Made by a program: the position numbers and the translations under genes. Below are positions 52,472-61,983 of a stretch of 64,000 nucleotides of DNA, piece by piece; position 1 is the first letter of the stretch, and each line of letters opens with the position of its first letter. Origin of the DNA: Burkholderia sp. Ac-20365 (GTDB lineage: Bacteria; Pseudomonadota; Gammaproteobacteria; Burkholderiales; Burkholderiaceae); NCBI RefSeq assembly GCF_017104715.1, contig NZ_JAAGPI010000003.1, forward strand, positions 186,001-250,000. The letters run 5' to 3'. The notes beneath the pieces are model-generated. The model made no database searches, was not told the origin of the DNA, and worked only from the letters and a program-made list of their open reading frames with translations.

Positions 52472-53227
52472 ATGGAAAAGGCGTATGAAGTGCCGGCGCT
52501 GCGCCGTGCCCAGGACATTCTCGATGTTTTAGCCAATGCCAGAGAGCCTGTTCGTGTGGCGACGTTGCGCGAGGCAACAGGGCTGTCGCGCAGCACCCTC
52601 TATCTTCTGCTGGATTCATTGCAGCGACAGCATTGGGTAGAAAACCGCGGTGACGGCTACCTCATCGGAGTGAAGCTTTTTGAGCTCGGCAATGCGTATG
52701 TGCGTCACGATGGCTATCAATCGGTGTTCCGAGCGCTGGCAGCGTCTTTTGTAGCGACACACGACGAGGTCGTTCAATTGGCTACGCTCGACGGCACTGA
52801 CGTCGTTTACATTGCCCGCGAAGATTCCCGACGCCCTGTCCGTCTTGTATCAGACCTCGGCTCGCGGCTGCCAGCGCACTGTTCCGCGTTGGGGAAAGCG
52901 CTACTCGCGACGCTATCTGATGCGGAATTGATTGAACTGCTCCCGGAAAGACTCACCGCAATGACTCCACGAACCGTCACCCGACGCACCGCCCTGCTTC
53001 GTGAGCTCGAAGTTGTTCGTGAAACGGGTCAAGCAAGCGAGCACGAAGAATCGGCCGCCGGGCTAGCCTGCTTTGCCGCGTATGCGGGGCAGACTGCGTT
53101 CGGAAAGAGGCTCGCAGTTAGCACGAGCATTCCGACCGGCCGAGTCGAACATAAGCGCGAGAAGCAAATTCGTCTCGCTATCATGCGGATGGCAGTACAA
53201 ATCGGTGCTCGGCTTGCCAGTGCTTGA
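52472..53227 (+). CDS. IclR family transcriptional regulator
   Basis: A 251-aa regulator started at ATG 52472 (GTG 52469 is adjacent; neither has a strong ribosome site). The winged helix (Leu-Arg-Arg-Ala-Gln-Asp-Ile-Leu-Asp-Val-Leu, Thr-Gly-Leu-Ser-Arg-Ser-Thr-Leu-Tyr-Leu-Leu-Leu) spans 8-65, and the ligand domain has Pro-Ala-His-Cys-Ser-Ala-Leu-Gly-Lys-Ala-Leu-Leu-Ala at ~137. It is divergent from the FAH-family gene with a palindromic operator between them. Confidence 0.9.
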   Translation: MEKAYEVPALRRAQDILDVLANAREPVRVATLREATGLSRSTLYLLLDSLQRQHWVENRGDGYLIGVKLFELGNAYVRHDGYQSVFRALAASFVATHDEVVQLATLDGTDVVYIAREDSRRPVRLVSDLGSRLPAHCSALGKALLATLSDAELIELLPERLTAMTPRTVTRRTALLRELEVVRETGQASEHEESAAGLACFAAYAGQTAFGKRLAVSTSIPTGRVEHKREKQIRLAIMRMAVQIGARLASA

Positions 53228-53418
53228 TGAATCACGCAACAAACCCCACGAGGGTGGCACGCGGGCGGAATAGGTGTCTAACGCTATCGGCGTAGCCTTT
53301 CGCACCAGTACGAAGATGCTTATAGCTGGCAATATGAAGGAACTCCGCAAGTCGGCCGCCGAGCGTGTCGCGAATGGCAAGATGTCGGATAGCTCCCAGA
53401 TGAATCTCGAACGCTTCT

Positions 53419-54510
53419 TTACATTAGCGTCAATCGTCGCTGCGGCGCCGCGCAAGAACCCCTCATCACAAGTTCAGCGTCGACAGTCAGTCTCCGTCGC
53501 GGCAGCTTTGGATTGTCCAGCCGCTCCATCAAAAATCGTCCCGCAGCCTTGCCGAGTTGGTCATGGCTCCAGCGAACCACGGTGAACGCAGGTGTCGCGA
53601 GAAGCGCAACGTCGCTATCCGCTCCGGCGATAACCGATAAGTCTTGCGGTATGACAAGTCCCCGTTCGCGCGTTGCTTGCATGACCCCCGGAAGCAGAGA
53701 GGTGCCGCCAGCAACAATAGCCGTCGGTGGTTCGGCTAGCTCCAGTAGATTACGAGTCTCTGTATAGCCAGCATCTCGGGCGAACGTGGCGTGCCGAATC
53801 AACTCAGGTTCCAAACTCAGCCCGCGTTCCTGGAATGCATCGCCGAAACCCTTCAGGCGACTTTGAGTGGGATGCAGACCAGGCTCACCGGAAATGATTG
53901 CAATGCGACGATGTCCGAGGTCGGCGAGATGATGCACCGCCTGTCGAACACCTGCCGCGTGATTGACCGTGACCGAATCAAGCTCGGCAGGCATTTCACG
54001 GTCTAGCAACACGATCGGGAACGGTGCCTCCTGCAACATCGTCAGAAGCGCTGGGTCCTCCTCCGATGACGTGGCGATGACCAGACCGTCAATGCGTCGC
54101 TGCTGGAACCCCTGCAACAGTTCTAATTCCCGCTTGACGTCGTGATAGCTGGAGGCAACCATCAGCGAAAAGCCGAAGCCTTCAATCTCCTTCTGCATCG
54201 AGTCGACGAACATACTCAGCACAGGGACAGTGAAATCACGCATCACACAGGCGAACGTCATCGACCGGTGATTGCGCATGCTCTGGGCAACCATATTCGG
54301 TACATAGCCGAGCTCAAGGATGGCGGCCTTCACCCGCTTACGCGTATCTTCCCGGACGTTCGGATGCTCGTTTATCACGCGCGAAACGGTTCCCAGCGCT
54401 ACATTCGCCAGAAGCGCCACGTCGCGGATTGAGGGCTTGCGCTCATCGTCAGCGGACGCAACGGCTGCCGATGTCCGGCGTGTAGAACTGCCTTTCGATT
54501 CTGTGCTCAT
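53419..54510 (-). CDS. LacI family transcriptional regulator
   Basis: A 363-aa LacI-type repressor. ATG 54510 gives an N-terminal extension (~25 aa) before Ser-Ile-Arg-Asp-Val-Ala-Leu-Leu-Ala-Asn-Val-Ala-Leu-Gly-Thr-Val-Ser-Arg-Val, the DNA-binding helix-turn-helix, and Asn-Glu-His-Pro-Asn-Val hinge helix. A periplasmic-binding-protein-like sensor domain follows. Two copies of the GAAACGTTTC operator class bound by this family sit upstream of the divergent CoA-transferase operon, 360-440 bp from its start, so it almost certainly represses that operon. Confidence 0.9.
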   Translation of the reverse strand: MSTESKGSSTRRTSAAVASADDERKPSIRDVALLANVALGTVSRVINEHPNVREDTRKRVKAAILELGYVPNMVAQSMRNHRSMTFACVMRDFTVPVLSMFVDSMQKEIEGFGFSLMVASSYHDVKRELELLQGFQQRRIDGLVIATSSEEDPALLTMLQEAPFPIVLLDREMPAELDSVTVNHAAGVRQAVHHLADLGHRRIAIISGEPGLHPTQSRLKGFGDAFQERGLSLEPELIRHATFARDAGYTETRNLLELAEPPTAIVAGGTSLLPGVMQATRERGLVIPQDLSVIAGADSDVALLATPAFTVVRWSHDQLGKAAGRFLMERLDNPKLPRRRLTVDAELVMRGSCAAPQRRLTLM

Positions 54511-54871
54511 TCTGTGGGCATAAGCCTTCGTCAAACAAAAGTGGAATAGCTCTGTATGCCCGCTCACCGGCCCCATCGCTCAAGCGTGTAAGGTCCGGGA
54601 AAGCCAGCAACTGGCGCGATGCCCGACCCTACGCGGCTCAGTGGCGGTCGAACTTCTTCCGACCATCGCCTTGTTTCGCTTTCGTTTTGCTGAATTTGGT
54701 GAAACGTTCCCAATTTTCCCGGCTGCATCTGCTTTGTCAAGTAACGCGACCTAGATTCCCGGCTTCGCCCCCCAGGTCGCGCTGGACGGGAGTCACCGGC
54801 CCCACGAGAACATCGAATCCGCAACCTCTAGGGAACCACCGCCTTGACAAGGCTGATTGACGCTCTAATAT
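54511..54871. other. Spacer between the LacI and CoA-transferase genes
   Basis: No recognisable gene. Together with 54872-54969 it forms a 459-bp regulatory gap. I see no clear promoter in its left part. Confidence 0.5.
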
Positions 54872-54884
54872 TGGAAACGTTTCA
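54872..54884. promoter_or_regulatory. LacI-family operator 1
   Basis: TGGAAACGTTTCA, with the perfect core GAAACGTTTC, the common LacI/GalR-family operator type. Centre about 92 bp upstream of the CoA-transferase start. Confidence 0.8.
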
Positions 54885-54937
54885 TTTAAATCGCTCGACG
54901 AGGAGATGTAGGCATCATCTCGTCTGAAGTTTAATTT

Positions 54938-54950
54938 TGGAAACGTTTCA
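54938..54950. promoter_or_regulatory. LacI-family operator 2
   Basis: A second TGGAAACGTTTCA, identical to the first and 66 bp from it (about six helical turns). It ends 20 bp before the chosen GTG start, so repressor bound here would block initiation; DNA looping between the two is likely. Confidence 0.8.
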
Positions 54951-54969
54951 TTCTAATTTGCGAGATACC

Positions 54970-56160
54970 GTGAGCATACGAAGGCTTCCGCTTGAGGGCA
55001 TTTGCGTGGTTGAGATTGGACACAGCCTGGCCGCACCGTACGCGGGAATCATCTTCGCGCACCTTGGTGCGCGGGTCGTGAAAATTGAGAACGCTGCCCA
55101 GGGCGACTACGCCCGCGGATGGGGGCCACCCTTCATCGATGGTGCCTCCGCACTCTTTCATGCGATGAACCACGGCAAGGAAAGCATCAGCGCCGATTTC
55201 AGCGACCCTGCTTGCACAAGACTGATTCGAGAGTTCATCGTCGCGAGTGCCGACGTGGTCCTGCAGAACCTGAAGCCCGGCAACCTTGACCGCTACGGTC
55301 TTGGGGCGAAGGACATGACGGAACTGTGTCCTTCCCTCGTGTATTGCAACCTCGGAGCCTTCGGGGCCACCGGCCCGTTGCGAAGCAAACCCGGATATGA
55401 CCCGCTGGTGCAGGCCTACAGCGGAATGATGAGTATCGTTGGGCACGCCGACGATGCGCCCAGTCGCGTCCCGGTATCAATCAATGACATGGGCACAGGC
55501 ATGTGGGCGGTCATTGGCGTCCTGGCCGCGCTCCGGGACAAAGACCGCGGCGACCCCGAACGCGGCCAGATTGTCGACGTGTCGCTCTATGAAACCGCCC
55601 TCGCGTGGATGACGGTGCCCCTCTCGGACTGCCTTGCTGGCGGCCCGGAACCCGCGCGAATCGGGTCAGGCAGTCCGAACATCGTGCCTTATCAGGTTTT
55701 CGACTGCGCCGATGGCGCAATCCTCGTCGCCGCAGGCAACGACACGCTGTATCGACGTCTGTGCAACGTCATGGACCTCCCTTCCCTTGCCGATGACCAT
55801 CGATTTGCGACCAATGGCGACCGCGTCCTGAACCGAAAGGCGCTGATTCCTCTTCTGGAAGCCAGGTTTGCTCAAACGCCCGCGAGCGACTGGCTCCGTG
55901 TACTCGAGGCCGAATCGATTCCGTGCGGTCCGTTACAGACGGTCGATTGCGTGGTCAAGGACGAACAGACCATGTCGCTCGACATTCTTCGAGAGACGCC
56001 TGACGGACGAACCAAAACTGTCGCACTGCCCGTTTCCTTCGATGGTCGACGACCACCGTTGCCGGGCAACACACCCGCACTCGGCGAGCACAACCATCTG
56101 CTGACGATACCGCCAGCAGACAACCTGGCCGACGACCTCGTGCGACAGGAATGCGACTGA
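54970..56160 (+). CDS. CaiB/BaiF family CoA-transferase (class III)
   Basis: A 396-aa class III CoA-transferase. I choose GTG 54970 because earlier codons overlap the LacI operator. Gly-Ile-Cys-Val-Val-Glu-Ile-Gly-His-Ser-Leu-Ala-Ala-Pro-Tyr-Ala-Gly begins it, the catalytic Asp is expected in Val-Ser-Ile-Asn-Asp-Met-Gly-Thr-Gly, and Asn-Leu-Gly-Ala-Phe-Gly and Lys-Pro-Gly-Tyr-Asp-Pro are conserved. It would activate a carboxylic acid as its CoA ester. A close paralogue is at 59052-60203. It heads the LacI-controlled operon with a transporter and a 2-hydroxyacid dehydrogenase. Confidence 0.88.
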   Translation: MSIRRLPLEGICVVEIGHSLAAPYAGIIFAHLGARVVKIENAAQGDYARGWGPPFIDGASALFHAMNHGKESISADFSDPACTRLIREFIVASADVVLQNLKPGNLDRYGLGAKDMTELCPSLVYCNLGAFGATGPLRSKPGYDPLVQAYSGMMSIVGHADDAPSRVPVSINDMGTGMWAVIGVLAALRDKDRGDPERGQIVDVSLYETALAWMTVPLSDCLAGGPEPARIGSGSPNIVPYQVFDCADGAILVAAGNDTLYRRLCNVMDLPSLADDHRFATNGDRVLNRKALIPLLEARFAQTPASDWLRVLEAESIPCGPLQTVDCVVKDEQTMSLDILRETPDGRTKTVALPVSFDGRRPPLPGNTPALGEHNHLLTIPPADNLADDLVRQECD

Positions 56161-56265
56161 CGCGAGTTGTATCCGTGGCGATTTAATTTCATACACACTT
56201 CCATCAAGGATTCCTGGACGTTGGCCTCATAAGGCAGACGAATCGGGACAATCAGGAGACAGCAA

Positions 56266-57627
56266 TTGAACCAGACCTTTCTTGAACCCACTCCGGCGTC
56301 GTCGGAAGAACTGCCGTCCGCGGCGGTCGTGAGCGCAGACGAGCGCAGGCTTTATCTCCGGGTCGCTCTTCGCATCGTGCCGCTCCTTTTCGTTTGTTAT
56401 GTGGTCGCTTTTCTCGACCGCATCAACGTCGGCTTTGCGAAACTGCAAATGCAGGATGCCCTCGGTTTCAGCGACGCGGTTTACGGTCTGGGCGCTGGCA
56501 TCTTCTTTCTCTCGTATTGCCTTCTTGAAGTGCCGAGCGCCCTGCTCCTGAAACGCATGGGAGCAAAAAAAACCATCGCTCGAATCATGATTTGCTGGGG
56601 TATCGTCGGGACCTGTACGGCGTTCGTCACCAATGTGACCGAGTTCTACATCATCAGACTGCTACTTGGAGTCTTCGAGGCCGGATTCTTTCCCGGCGTG
56701 ATTTTCTATCTCAGCTCGTGGTTTCCTGAAAACCGGCGTGGCGTCATCATCTCCTGCTTCATGGTTGGCTTTCCGATTGCAGGTCTGGTCGGCGGCCCCA
56801 TCTCCGGATGGGCGATGACGAGCCTGGCGAACGTTGCCAACATGGCCGGATGGCAATGGCTTTACATTGTCGAGGCATTGCCAGCAGTCGCCCTCGGCAT
56901 CGTCACGCTGTTCATCCTCGACGACAACATCGACAAAGCAAAATGGCTCACCGAAGCAGAAAAGAACACGCTGCGGGAGGGGTTCCGCGTCGAAACTGAA
57001 CGCAAGCGCAAGAACAATCAGCACGGGCACGGGACACTCGCGCAGGCCCTCGCAGACCCAAAGGTCTACATGCTTGCGTTTATCGATTTCGCTTTTGTTT
57101 GCGGCACCTATTCGGTCACCTTCTGGTTGCCGACCGTCATGAAGAGTTCAGGTATTTCCAACCTCTCGCAACTCGGTTGGCTCTCCGCTATCCCCTACGG
57201 TATTGGCGCGATCGGTATGGTCACTATCAGCCGGCACTCGGACCGGATGCTTGAGCGACGCTGGCACGCAACCATCGCCGGCGTGATAGGCGCGATAGCC
57301 CTCCTTTTTGTGTCGCAGTCGATGAGCTCAGCGGTAGTGACAATCGCATTGCTGACTGTCGCGTGTGTCGGCATCTTCGCGATAAACGTGCTGATCTGGT
57401 CGATTGCCGCCGACTATCTCCATGGTTCGCCCGCGGCAGCCGGAAGTATCGCATTCGTGAACTGTATCGGCCTGCTCAGCGGGTTCTGCAGTCCATTTGT
57501 CATCGGATGGCTGAAAACAGCAACAGGGACACTTAATAGCGGCCTCTATGTGATGACTGCAGTACTGTTTCTCGGAATCTTCGTTATGTTCGTGGGATTC
57601 AAGCCTAAGGCTATCAAGACGGCATGA
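56266..57627 (+). CDS. MFS transporter, anion:cation symporter (ACS) family
   Basis: A 453-aa 12-TM carrier with a TTG start behind AGGAGAC. Asp-Arg-Ile-Asn-Val-Gly-Phe-Ala in TM1, Phe-Leu-Ser-Tyr-Cys-Leu-Leu-Glu-Val-Pro-Ser in TM2, and Gly-Val-Phe-Glu-Ala-Gly-Phe-Phe-Pro-Gly-Val in TM4 are diagnostic of the ACS group, which imports organic acids such as tartrate, phthalate or hydroxyphenylacetate. It probably takes up the substrate that the CoA-transferases activate. Confidence 0.9.
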   Translation: MNQTFLEPTPASSEELPSAAVVSADERRLYLRVALRIVPLLFVCYVVAFLDRINVGFAKLQMQDALGFSDAVYGLGAGIFFLSYCLLEVPSALLLKRMGAKKTIARIMICWGIVGTCTAFVTNVTEFYIIRLLLGVFEAGFFPGVIFYLSSWFPENRRGVIISCFMVGFPIAGLVGGPISGWAMTSLANVANMAGWQWLYIVEALPAVALGIVTLFILDDNIDKAKWLTEAEKNTLREGFRVETERKRKNNQHGHGTLAQALADPKVYMLAFIDFAFVCGTYSVTFWLPTVMKSSGISNLSQLGWLSAIPYGIGAIGMVTISRHSDRMLERRWHATIAGVIGAIALLFVSQSMSSAVVTIALLTVACVGIFAINVLIWSIAADYLHGSPAAAGSIAFVNCIGLLSGFCSPFVIGWLKTATGTLNSGLYVMTAVLFLGIFVMFVGFKPKAIKTA

Positions 57628-57737
57628 ATGCCGATGAACATTGCTGGCACGATGCGCAATAGCAACTATCTTCACCTTTAAACGAATCACCGGGTGCATA
57701 GCTGTCGTGCCATCCGGTATCAACAGTAAAGAAACTC

Positions 57738-58727
57738 ATGCACAAAATCGCAATTCTCGACGACTTCCAGAAGACCTCCCTGAAGTTCGGAAACTGGGAC
57801 AACCTGCGCAAGGATGCCGAAATCACGGTATTCACCGACCATATCGATAACGAAGATGCTCTCGTCGAACGACTCCAGCCGTATGACGTCCTGTGCGTCA
57901 TGCGCGAACGAACCTGGTTTCCACGCAGCGTTCTGTCCAGACTCAAGAACCTCAAACTGCTGGCAAGTACTGGCCCGTGGAACGCCGCCATCGATATCGA
58001 AGCCGCGGACGAACTGGGCATCACTGTGTGCGGGACCGCGTCTTCGCTGACCGCAGCGGCCGAACAAACGTGGGCACTCATCCTGGCCGCGGCACGTCAC
58101 ATCCCGAGCGAAGTCACTTCGTTCAGAAATGGTGGATGGCAAGTCTCTGTCGGCAGAGACCTCAGTGGCAAAACCATTGGCCTGCTTGGGCTAGGTTACT
58201 CCGGCAGCGTGACTGCACGCGTCGCACAGGCGTTTGGTATGAAGACGATCGCCTGGAGCCAGAACATGACTACAGAATCCGCCGCCAGGCATGGCGCGCA
58301 GTATGTATCGAAAGAGGAATTGCTTGCTGCCAGCGATATCCTGTCGATTCACGTCCGTCTATCCGAACGAACACGGAATCTGATTGGTGCACACGAGCTT
58401 TCGTTGATGCAACCTCACGCACTTCTTGTGAACACGGCGCGCGGCCCGATTGTGAATGAGGAGGCCCTAATTGCCGCGCTGAATCGCAAGCAGATTGCGG
58501 GGGCCGCTATGGACGTCTTCGATGTTGAGCCACTGCCTGCGAATCATCCGTATCGGACCATGGAGAACGTAATCGCAACTTCGCACATCGGATACGTCAC
58601 CGAAGGTTCGTACGAGTTCTACTATGGTGAATCTGTTGAAAACATCCGTGCCTGGATAAAAGGCGAGCCGATTCGAACGTTGACCGCGGAAAGGCGTGAA
58701 ATAGCCTACCAGACTACCTCTTCCTGA
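57738..58727 (+). CDS. D-2-hydroxyacid dehydrogenase
   Basis: A 329-aa NAD-dependent dehydrogenase. The Rossmann motif is Gly-Leu-Leu-Gly-Leu-Gly-Tyr-Ser-Gly-Ser (about 150), and the catalytic Arg, Glu and His occur in Asn-Thr-Ala-Arg-Gly-Pro-Ile, Asp-Val-Glu-Pro-Leu-Pro and Ala-Thr-Ser-His-Ile-Gly-Tyr. It is third in the LacI-controlled operon and is followed 20 bp later by a strong terminator hairpin. Oxidation of a 2-hydroxy acid in the pathway is likely. Confidence 0.9.
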   Translation: MHKIAILDDFQKTSLKFGNWDNLRKDAEITVFTDHIDNEDALVERLQPYDVLCVMRERTWFPRSVLSRLKNLKLLASTGPWNAAIDIEAADELGITVCGTASSLTAAAEQTWALILAAARHIPSEVTSFRNGGWQVSVGRDLSGKTIGLLGLGYSGSVTARVAQAFGMKTIAWSQNMTTESAARHGAQYVSKEELLAASDILSIHVRLSERTRNLIGAHELSLMQPHALLVNTARGPIVNEEALIAALNRKQIAGAAMDVFDVEPLPANHPYRTMENVIATSHIGYVTEGSYEFYYGESVENIRAWIKGEPIRTLTAERREIAYQTTSS

Positions 58728-58746
58728 CACGCGAAATCTTGACCGG

Positions 58747-58775
58747 GAAAATGCGGTTTTCCCTGCCGCATTTTC
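58747..58775. terminator. Hairpin terminator between convergent operons
   Basis: A perfect 10-bp stem, GAAAATGCGG (58747-58756) and CCGCATTTTC (58766-58775), with a 9-nt loop, ending in a T-rich arm on both strands. It lies 20 bp after the dehydrogenase stop and can serve either direction. Confidence 0.8.
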
Positions 58776-59051
58776 TTGGCCACGCGTCGCAGTGGGTTAT
58801 ATGAAAGGCGCGACCGCCGCTCTGAAGAGCAATCAAACATCAAACGCTCAAGACCACGACAGCGTCCATCCACGCCTCTCAACGTTGCTAGTTGCCCTTC
58901 GCAAGGCAAAGGGCAACGGTATCGACATCAGACCGATTGCTACGATGCGCAATCACAACACGACCGAAGTGTTCGTCGAGGACATGGGGCTCTGTCAGAT
59001 TCGCGCACGGGTCGCCAGGTGCGCAGGCGGCTGGCGTGCCGCCGTTTAAAC
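58776..59051. other. Spacer, nothing recognised
   Basis: A possible 85-codon plus frame at 58792-59049 has no ribosome site or family resemblance and ends against the convergent CoA-transferase stop. I do not call it a gene. Confidence 0.5.
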
Positions 59052-60203
59052 TCAGGGTGTCTCTTGAAGTGCTTCGGCAAGCAGTTGATTGTGCTCGCCG
59101 AGTTTGGGTGTAGACCCAGTGTCGGCAGGCCGCCTGCCGCCGAACGACACGGGAAGGCCGACAAACGTGGCGGCACCGTCTTCAGTCTTCTGCAGAATAT
59201 CCAGCGCCTTTGTCTGTTCATGCGCGACGACCTGGTCGACCGTTTGAATCGGGCCACACGGAATCCCCACCTTGTCGAGACGTTCGAGCCAATGAGCAGC
59301 CGTCTTCCTGCCAAACTCGTGCTGCAGCAAATCAATAAGCTCGATCCGGTTGCTAACACGTGCTCCGTTGGTAGCGAAGCGACTGTCGTCGGCCAACATG
59401 CTCACTTCTAGCACTTCGCAAAGCCGACGGAAGAGTCTGTCATTGCCTGCTGCAACCATAATCGTCGAGTCGAAACACTCAAACGCCTGGTGGGGAACGA
59501 TTGCAGCTGTTCCTGAGCCCCATCGCCCCGGCAGGACTCCAGAAGCCAGATAGTCCGCTATCTGCATGCCACCCCAAGAGAGCGCAGTCTCATAGAGCGA
59601 GACGGAAACGACCTCGCCCAGGCCAGTCGATTGCCGCCTGAAAAGTGCAGACAGAACTCCGATGGCCGCCCACAGCCCGGTTCCCATGTCGTTCACCGAG
59701 ATGGGAATTCGGCTCAACGCTTCGTCCGGCTGCCCCATGAAGCTCATCAAGCCGCTAAATGCCTGCGCCAACGGGTCATAGCCCGGCTTGTCCCGCAGCG
59801 GCCCGACAGTTCCGAATGCTCCCAGGTTGCAATAAACAAGCGATGGTTTGAGCGCGAGCATCTGTTCCGCGCCGAGGCCATATTTCTCCGTCCCGCCTGC
59901 TTTCAGATTCTGGAGAACCACGTCAGCCTTCCGGACGATGAGTTCACGTAGTGATTCTGCTTGTAGCGGGTCTGATAACGACATGGCGATACTGGACTTG
60001 CCATGATTGACAGCGTGAAAAAGGGCTGCGGCACCATCGATGAACGGAGGTCCCCAGTCTCGCGCATAGTCCCCGCTTCCGGCGCTCTCAATCTTGATTA
60101 CTTCGGCGCCGAGTGCCCGCAACACCATGCCCGCGTAGGGTGCGGCGAGACTGTGTCCAATCTCGACGACGCAAACGCCGTCGAGTGGAAGCTGCTTCGT
60201 CAT
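59052..60203 (-). CDS. CaiB/BaiF family CoA-transferase (class III), second copy
   Basis: A 383-aa paralogue of the protein at 54970-56160. The ATG 60203 has GGAG seven bases upstream. It shares Gly-Val-Cys-Val-Val-Glu-Ile-Gly-His-Ser-Leu-Ala-Ala-Pro-Tyr-Ala-Gly, Trp-Gly-Pro-Pro-Phe-Ile-Asp-Gly-Ala and Val-Asn-Asp-Met-Gly-Thr-Gly. It is downstream of HyuB on the same strand (32 bp apart), in an operon that converges on the first copy's operon. Two copies suggest either a heteromer or two related acids. Confidence 0.88.
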   Translation of the reverse strand: MTKQLPLDGVCVVEIGHSLAAPYAGMVLRALGAEVIKIESAGSGDYARDWGPPFIDGAAALFHAVNHGKSSIAMSLSDPLQAESLRELIVRKADVVLQNLKAGGTEKYGLGAEQMLALKPSLVYCNLGAFGTVGPLRDKPGYDPLAQAFSGLMSFMGQPDEALSRIPISVNDMGTGLWAAIGVLSALFRRQSTGLGEVVSVSLYETALSWGGMQIADYLASGVLPGRWGSGTAAIVPHQAFECFDSTIMVAAGNDRLFRRLCEVLEVSMLADDSRFATNGARVSNRIELIDLLQHEFGRKTAAHWLERLDKVGIPCGPIQTVDQVVAHEQTKALDILQKTEDGAATFVGLPVSFGGRRPADTGSTPKLGEHNQLLAEALQETP

Positions 60204-60234
60204 TTCCATACTCCGTTTGTTTCCAGTCACCGGC

Positions 60235-61983
60235 TTACGTTGCCTCCGCGGCGACTTCAAATTGCTCCGACTGAATCAGCTCAAGGTCAAGCTGATAGAG
60301 GCGAATTGCCGCGTCGCGACTGATGTAGCCGTCCGCAACGTCGGCCACCACCAGCGCGCGCTCCCGCTGTTTTGGGTCACCGAAACCGCCGCTGCCTGCC
60401 GGCTGCACAACAACCCGGTCATTTCGATAGACAACCGTCTGACCACCCTTTGCAGGTACGACCATCTCCTGGCCGTCCGCACGCTGTACCTTGCACATGA
60501 ACGGGCTGCCTGCGAGACCACCGAAATGGCCTTCTGGGGCCGTGTGCCCGCGCTCTCCCGAAACGGTGAACGTGGCTTCGTCATACTCAACCCGGTAGAC
60601 GCGCCGAGAGGTCAGCCCCCCGCGCTGCCGCCCGGCGCCACCCGTATCGGGTACAAGCGACCACTCTTCCACCAGCAACGGCGAAGTCCGTTCAATCATT
60701 TCAATCGACTGGCTACCAGCGTTGCCCACATAGACCCGGATGCCACTCACTCCGTCCTTTTCTGCCCGTGCGCCCATGCCGCCAGCGTGTACGTCGTGCA
60801 TCGTGACGAATTTCTCTCCCGTCTCCGCGACGCGCGCCTGGTTCGTATCGCGCCCGCTAAAGATGCCCGCGCACGCTGCGCAGTTGCTTTGCCCAAGGAT
60901 ACGATTCGGGACAGCCGGCGCAAGAGCCTTCAGAAGAAGGTCGATGACCCGCGGCGACGTCTCCGTGTTACCAGACACGACCGACGCTGGATATTCGCAA
61001 TTGAGAACACTGCCTTGCGGGGCGATGATGGTCACCGGCCGATAGCAACCCTGATTGATTGGAATGCTGAGGTCTGTCAATGCTTTGACCGTGAACCAGG
61101 TGCTGTTGCAGGTGACGGAGAACGGACAGTTGATTCCACCTCGCACCTGAGCGCCTGTGCCTGTGAAATCGAACGTGATATGGTCATCCCTTACTGTGAC
61201 TTTGACTTTAAGCAGCGGACGCTCGTGATTCCAGCCCGGCGCCTCGATGGGGTCAAGGTATTCCTCGGCCTCGTAGACCCCATCCGGAATCTTTGCAATC
61301 TCGGCACGGATGAGCTTTTCAGAGTGGTCAAGACTCTGGCGCATCACGTCACTCAATGCATCGGCGCCATACTTCGCAACAAGGTCCACAATGCGGCGGT
61401 CACCCACGAAGGTGCCCGCGTACTGCGCCTGAATGTCCAAACGCAACTCGTGAGAATTGCGGCTATTGCGAGTGAGGATTTCCAGAACGTCGCGAACCGG
61501 TTCATCGTTGCGATAAAGCAGAACCGGTGGAATCCGGATGCCTTCAGCAAACACATCCCACGTTGCGATTGCATAGCTGCCGGGCGACTGCCCTCCAATG
61601 TCCGTCCAGTGCCCACGCGTCATCACGAAGGCGACGATTTCACCGTCAACGAAGACCGGGCGAGTGAACTGGACGTCCGGCTGGTGATTACCGCCGCCGA
61701 CGTAAGCGTCGTTGCTGACGATGACGTCGCCCGGTCGCAGATTCTCGCGACCCATGGCCTCAACCGATACACGGGTGGAAATCACTGCCGAGCCCAGCAT
61801 CGTCGGGATGTCGTTGCCTTGAGCAACGAGTTGCATGTCAGCGTCGAAGATAGCTGCCGACGAATCGCCACTTGCATGCATCAGCGGGCTGCCGGCCGTG
61901 CGCATCATGGCGATCTTCATTTCCCGCGCGACTGCGAACAGACTGCTGCGGATGATTTCGTAAGTAACGATGTCCATGTTCAT
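60235..61983 (-). CDS. hyuB: Hydantoinase/acetone carboxylase-type HyuB subunit
   Basis: A 582-aa HyuB-family protein. Asp-Pro-Ile-Thr-like N-terminal Met-Asp-Ile-Val-Thr-Tyr-Glu-Ile-Ile, Asp-Tyr-type and Gly-Gly-Gly-Asn-His-Gln-Pro-Asp-Val, Gly-His-Trp-Thr-Asp-Ile-Gly-Gly, Asp-Phe-Thr-Gly-Thr, and Asn-Cys-Pro-Phe are standard. Gly-Ser-Gly-Gly-Phe-Gly-Asp-Pro closes the domain. Members are ATP-dependent N-methylhydantoinases, 5-oxoprolinases or ketone carboxylases. Its ATG overlaps the HyuA stop (ATGA). With HyuA it forms the amidase or carboxylase complex. Confidence 0.88.
   Translation of the reverse strand: MNMDIVTYEIIRSSLFAVAREMKIAMMRTAGSPLMHASGDSSAAIFDADMQLVAQGNDIPTMLGSAVISTRVSVEAMGRENLRPGDVIVSNDAYVGGGNHQPDVQFTRPVFVDGEIVAFVMTRGHWTDIGGQSPGSYAIATWDVFAEGIRIPPVLLYRNDEPVRDVLEILTRNSRNSHELRLDIQAQYAGTFVGDRRIVDLVAKYGADALSDVMRQSLDHSEKLIRAEIAKIPDGVYEAEEYLDPIEAPGWNHERPLLKVKVTVRDDHITFDFTGTGAQVRGGINCPFSVTCNSTWFTVKALTDLSIPINQGCYRPVTIIAPQGSVLNCEYPASVVSGNTETSPRVIDLLLKALAPAVPNRILGQSNCAACAGIFSGRDTNQARVAETGEKFVTMHDVHAGGMGARAEKDGVSGIRVYVGNAGSQSIEMIERTSPLLVEEWSLVPDTGGAGRQRGGLTSRRVYRVEYDEATFTVSGERGHTAPEGHFGGLAGSPFMCKVQRADGQEMVVPAKGGQTVVYRNDRVVVQPAGSGGFGDPKQRERALVVADVADGYISRDAAIRLYQLDLELIQSEQFEVAAEAT

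Noticed and set aside
58792..59049. An 85-codon plus-strand frame
   Set aside because: No ribosome site, no family resemblance, and it ends against the convergent CoA-transferase.
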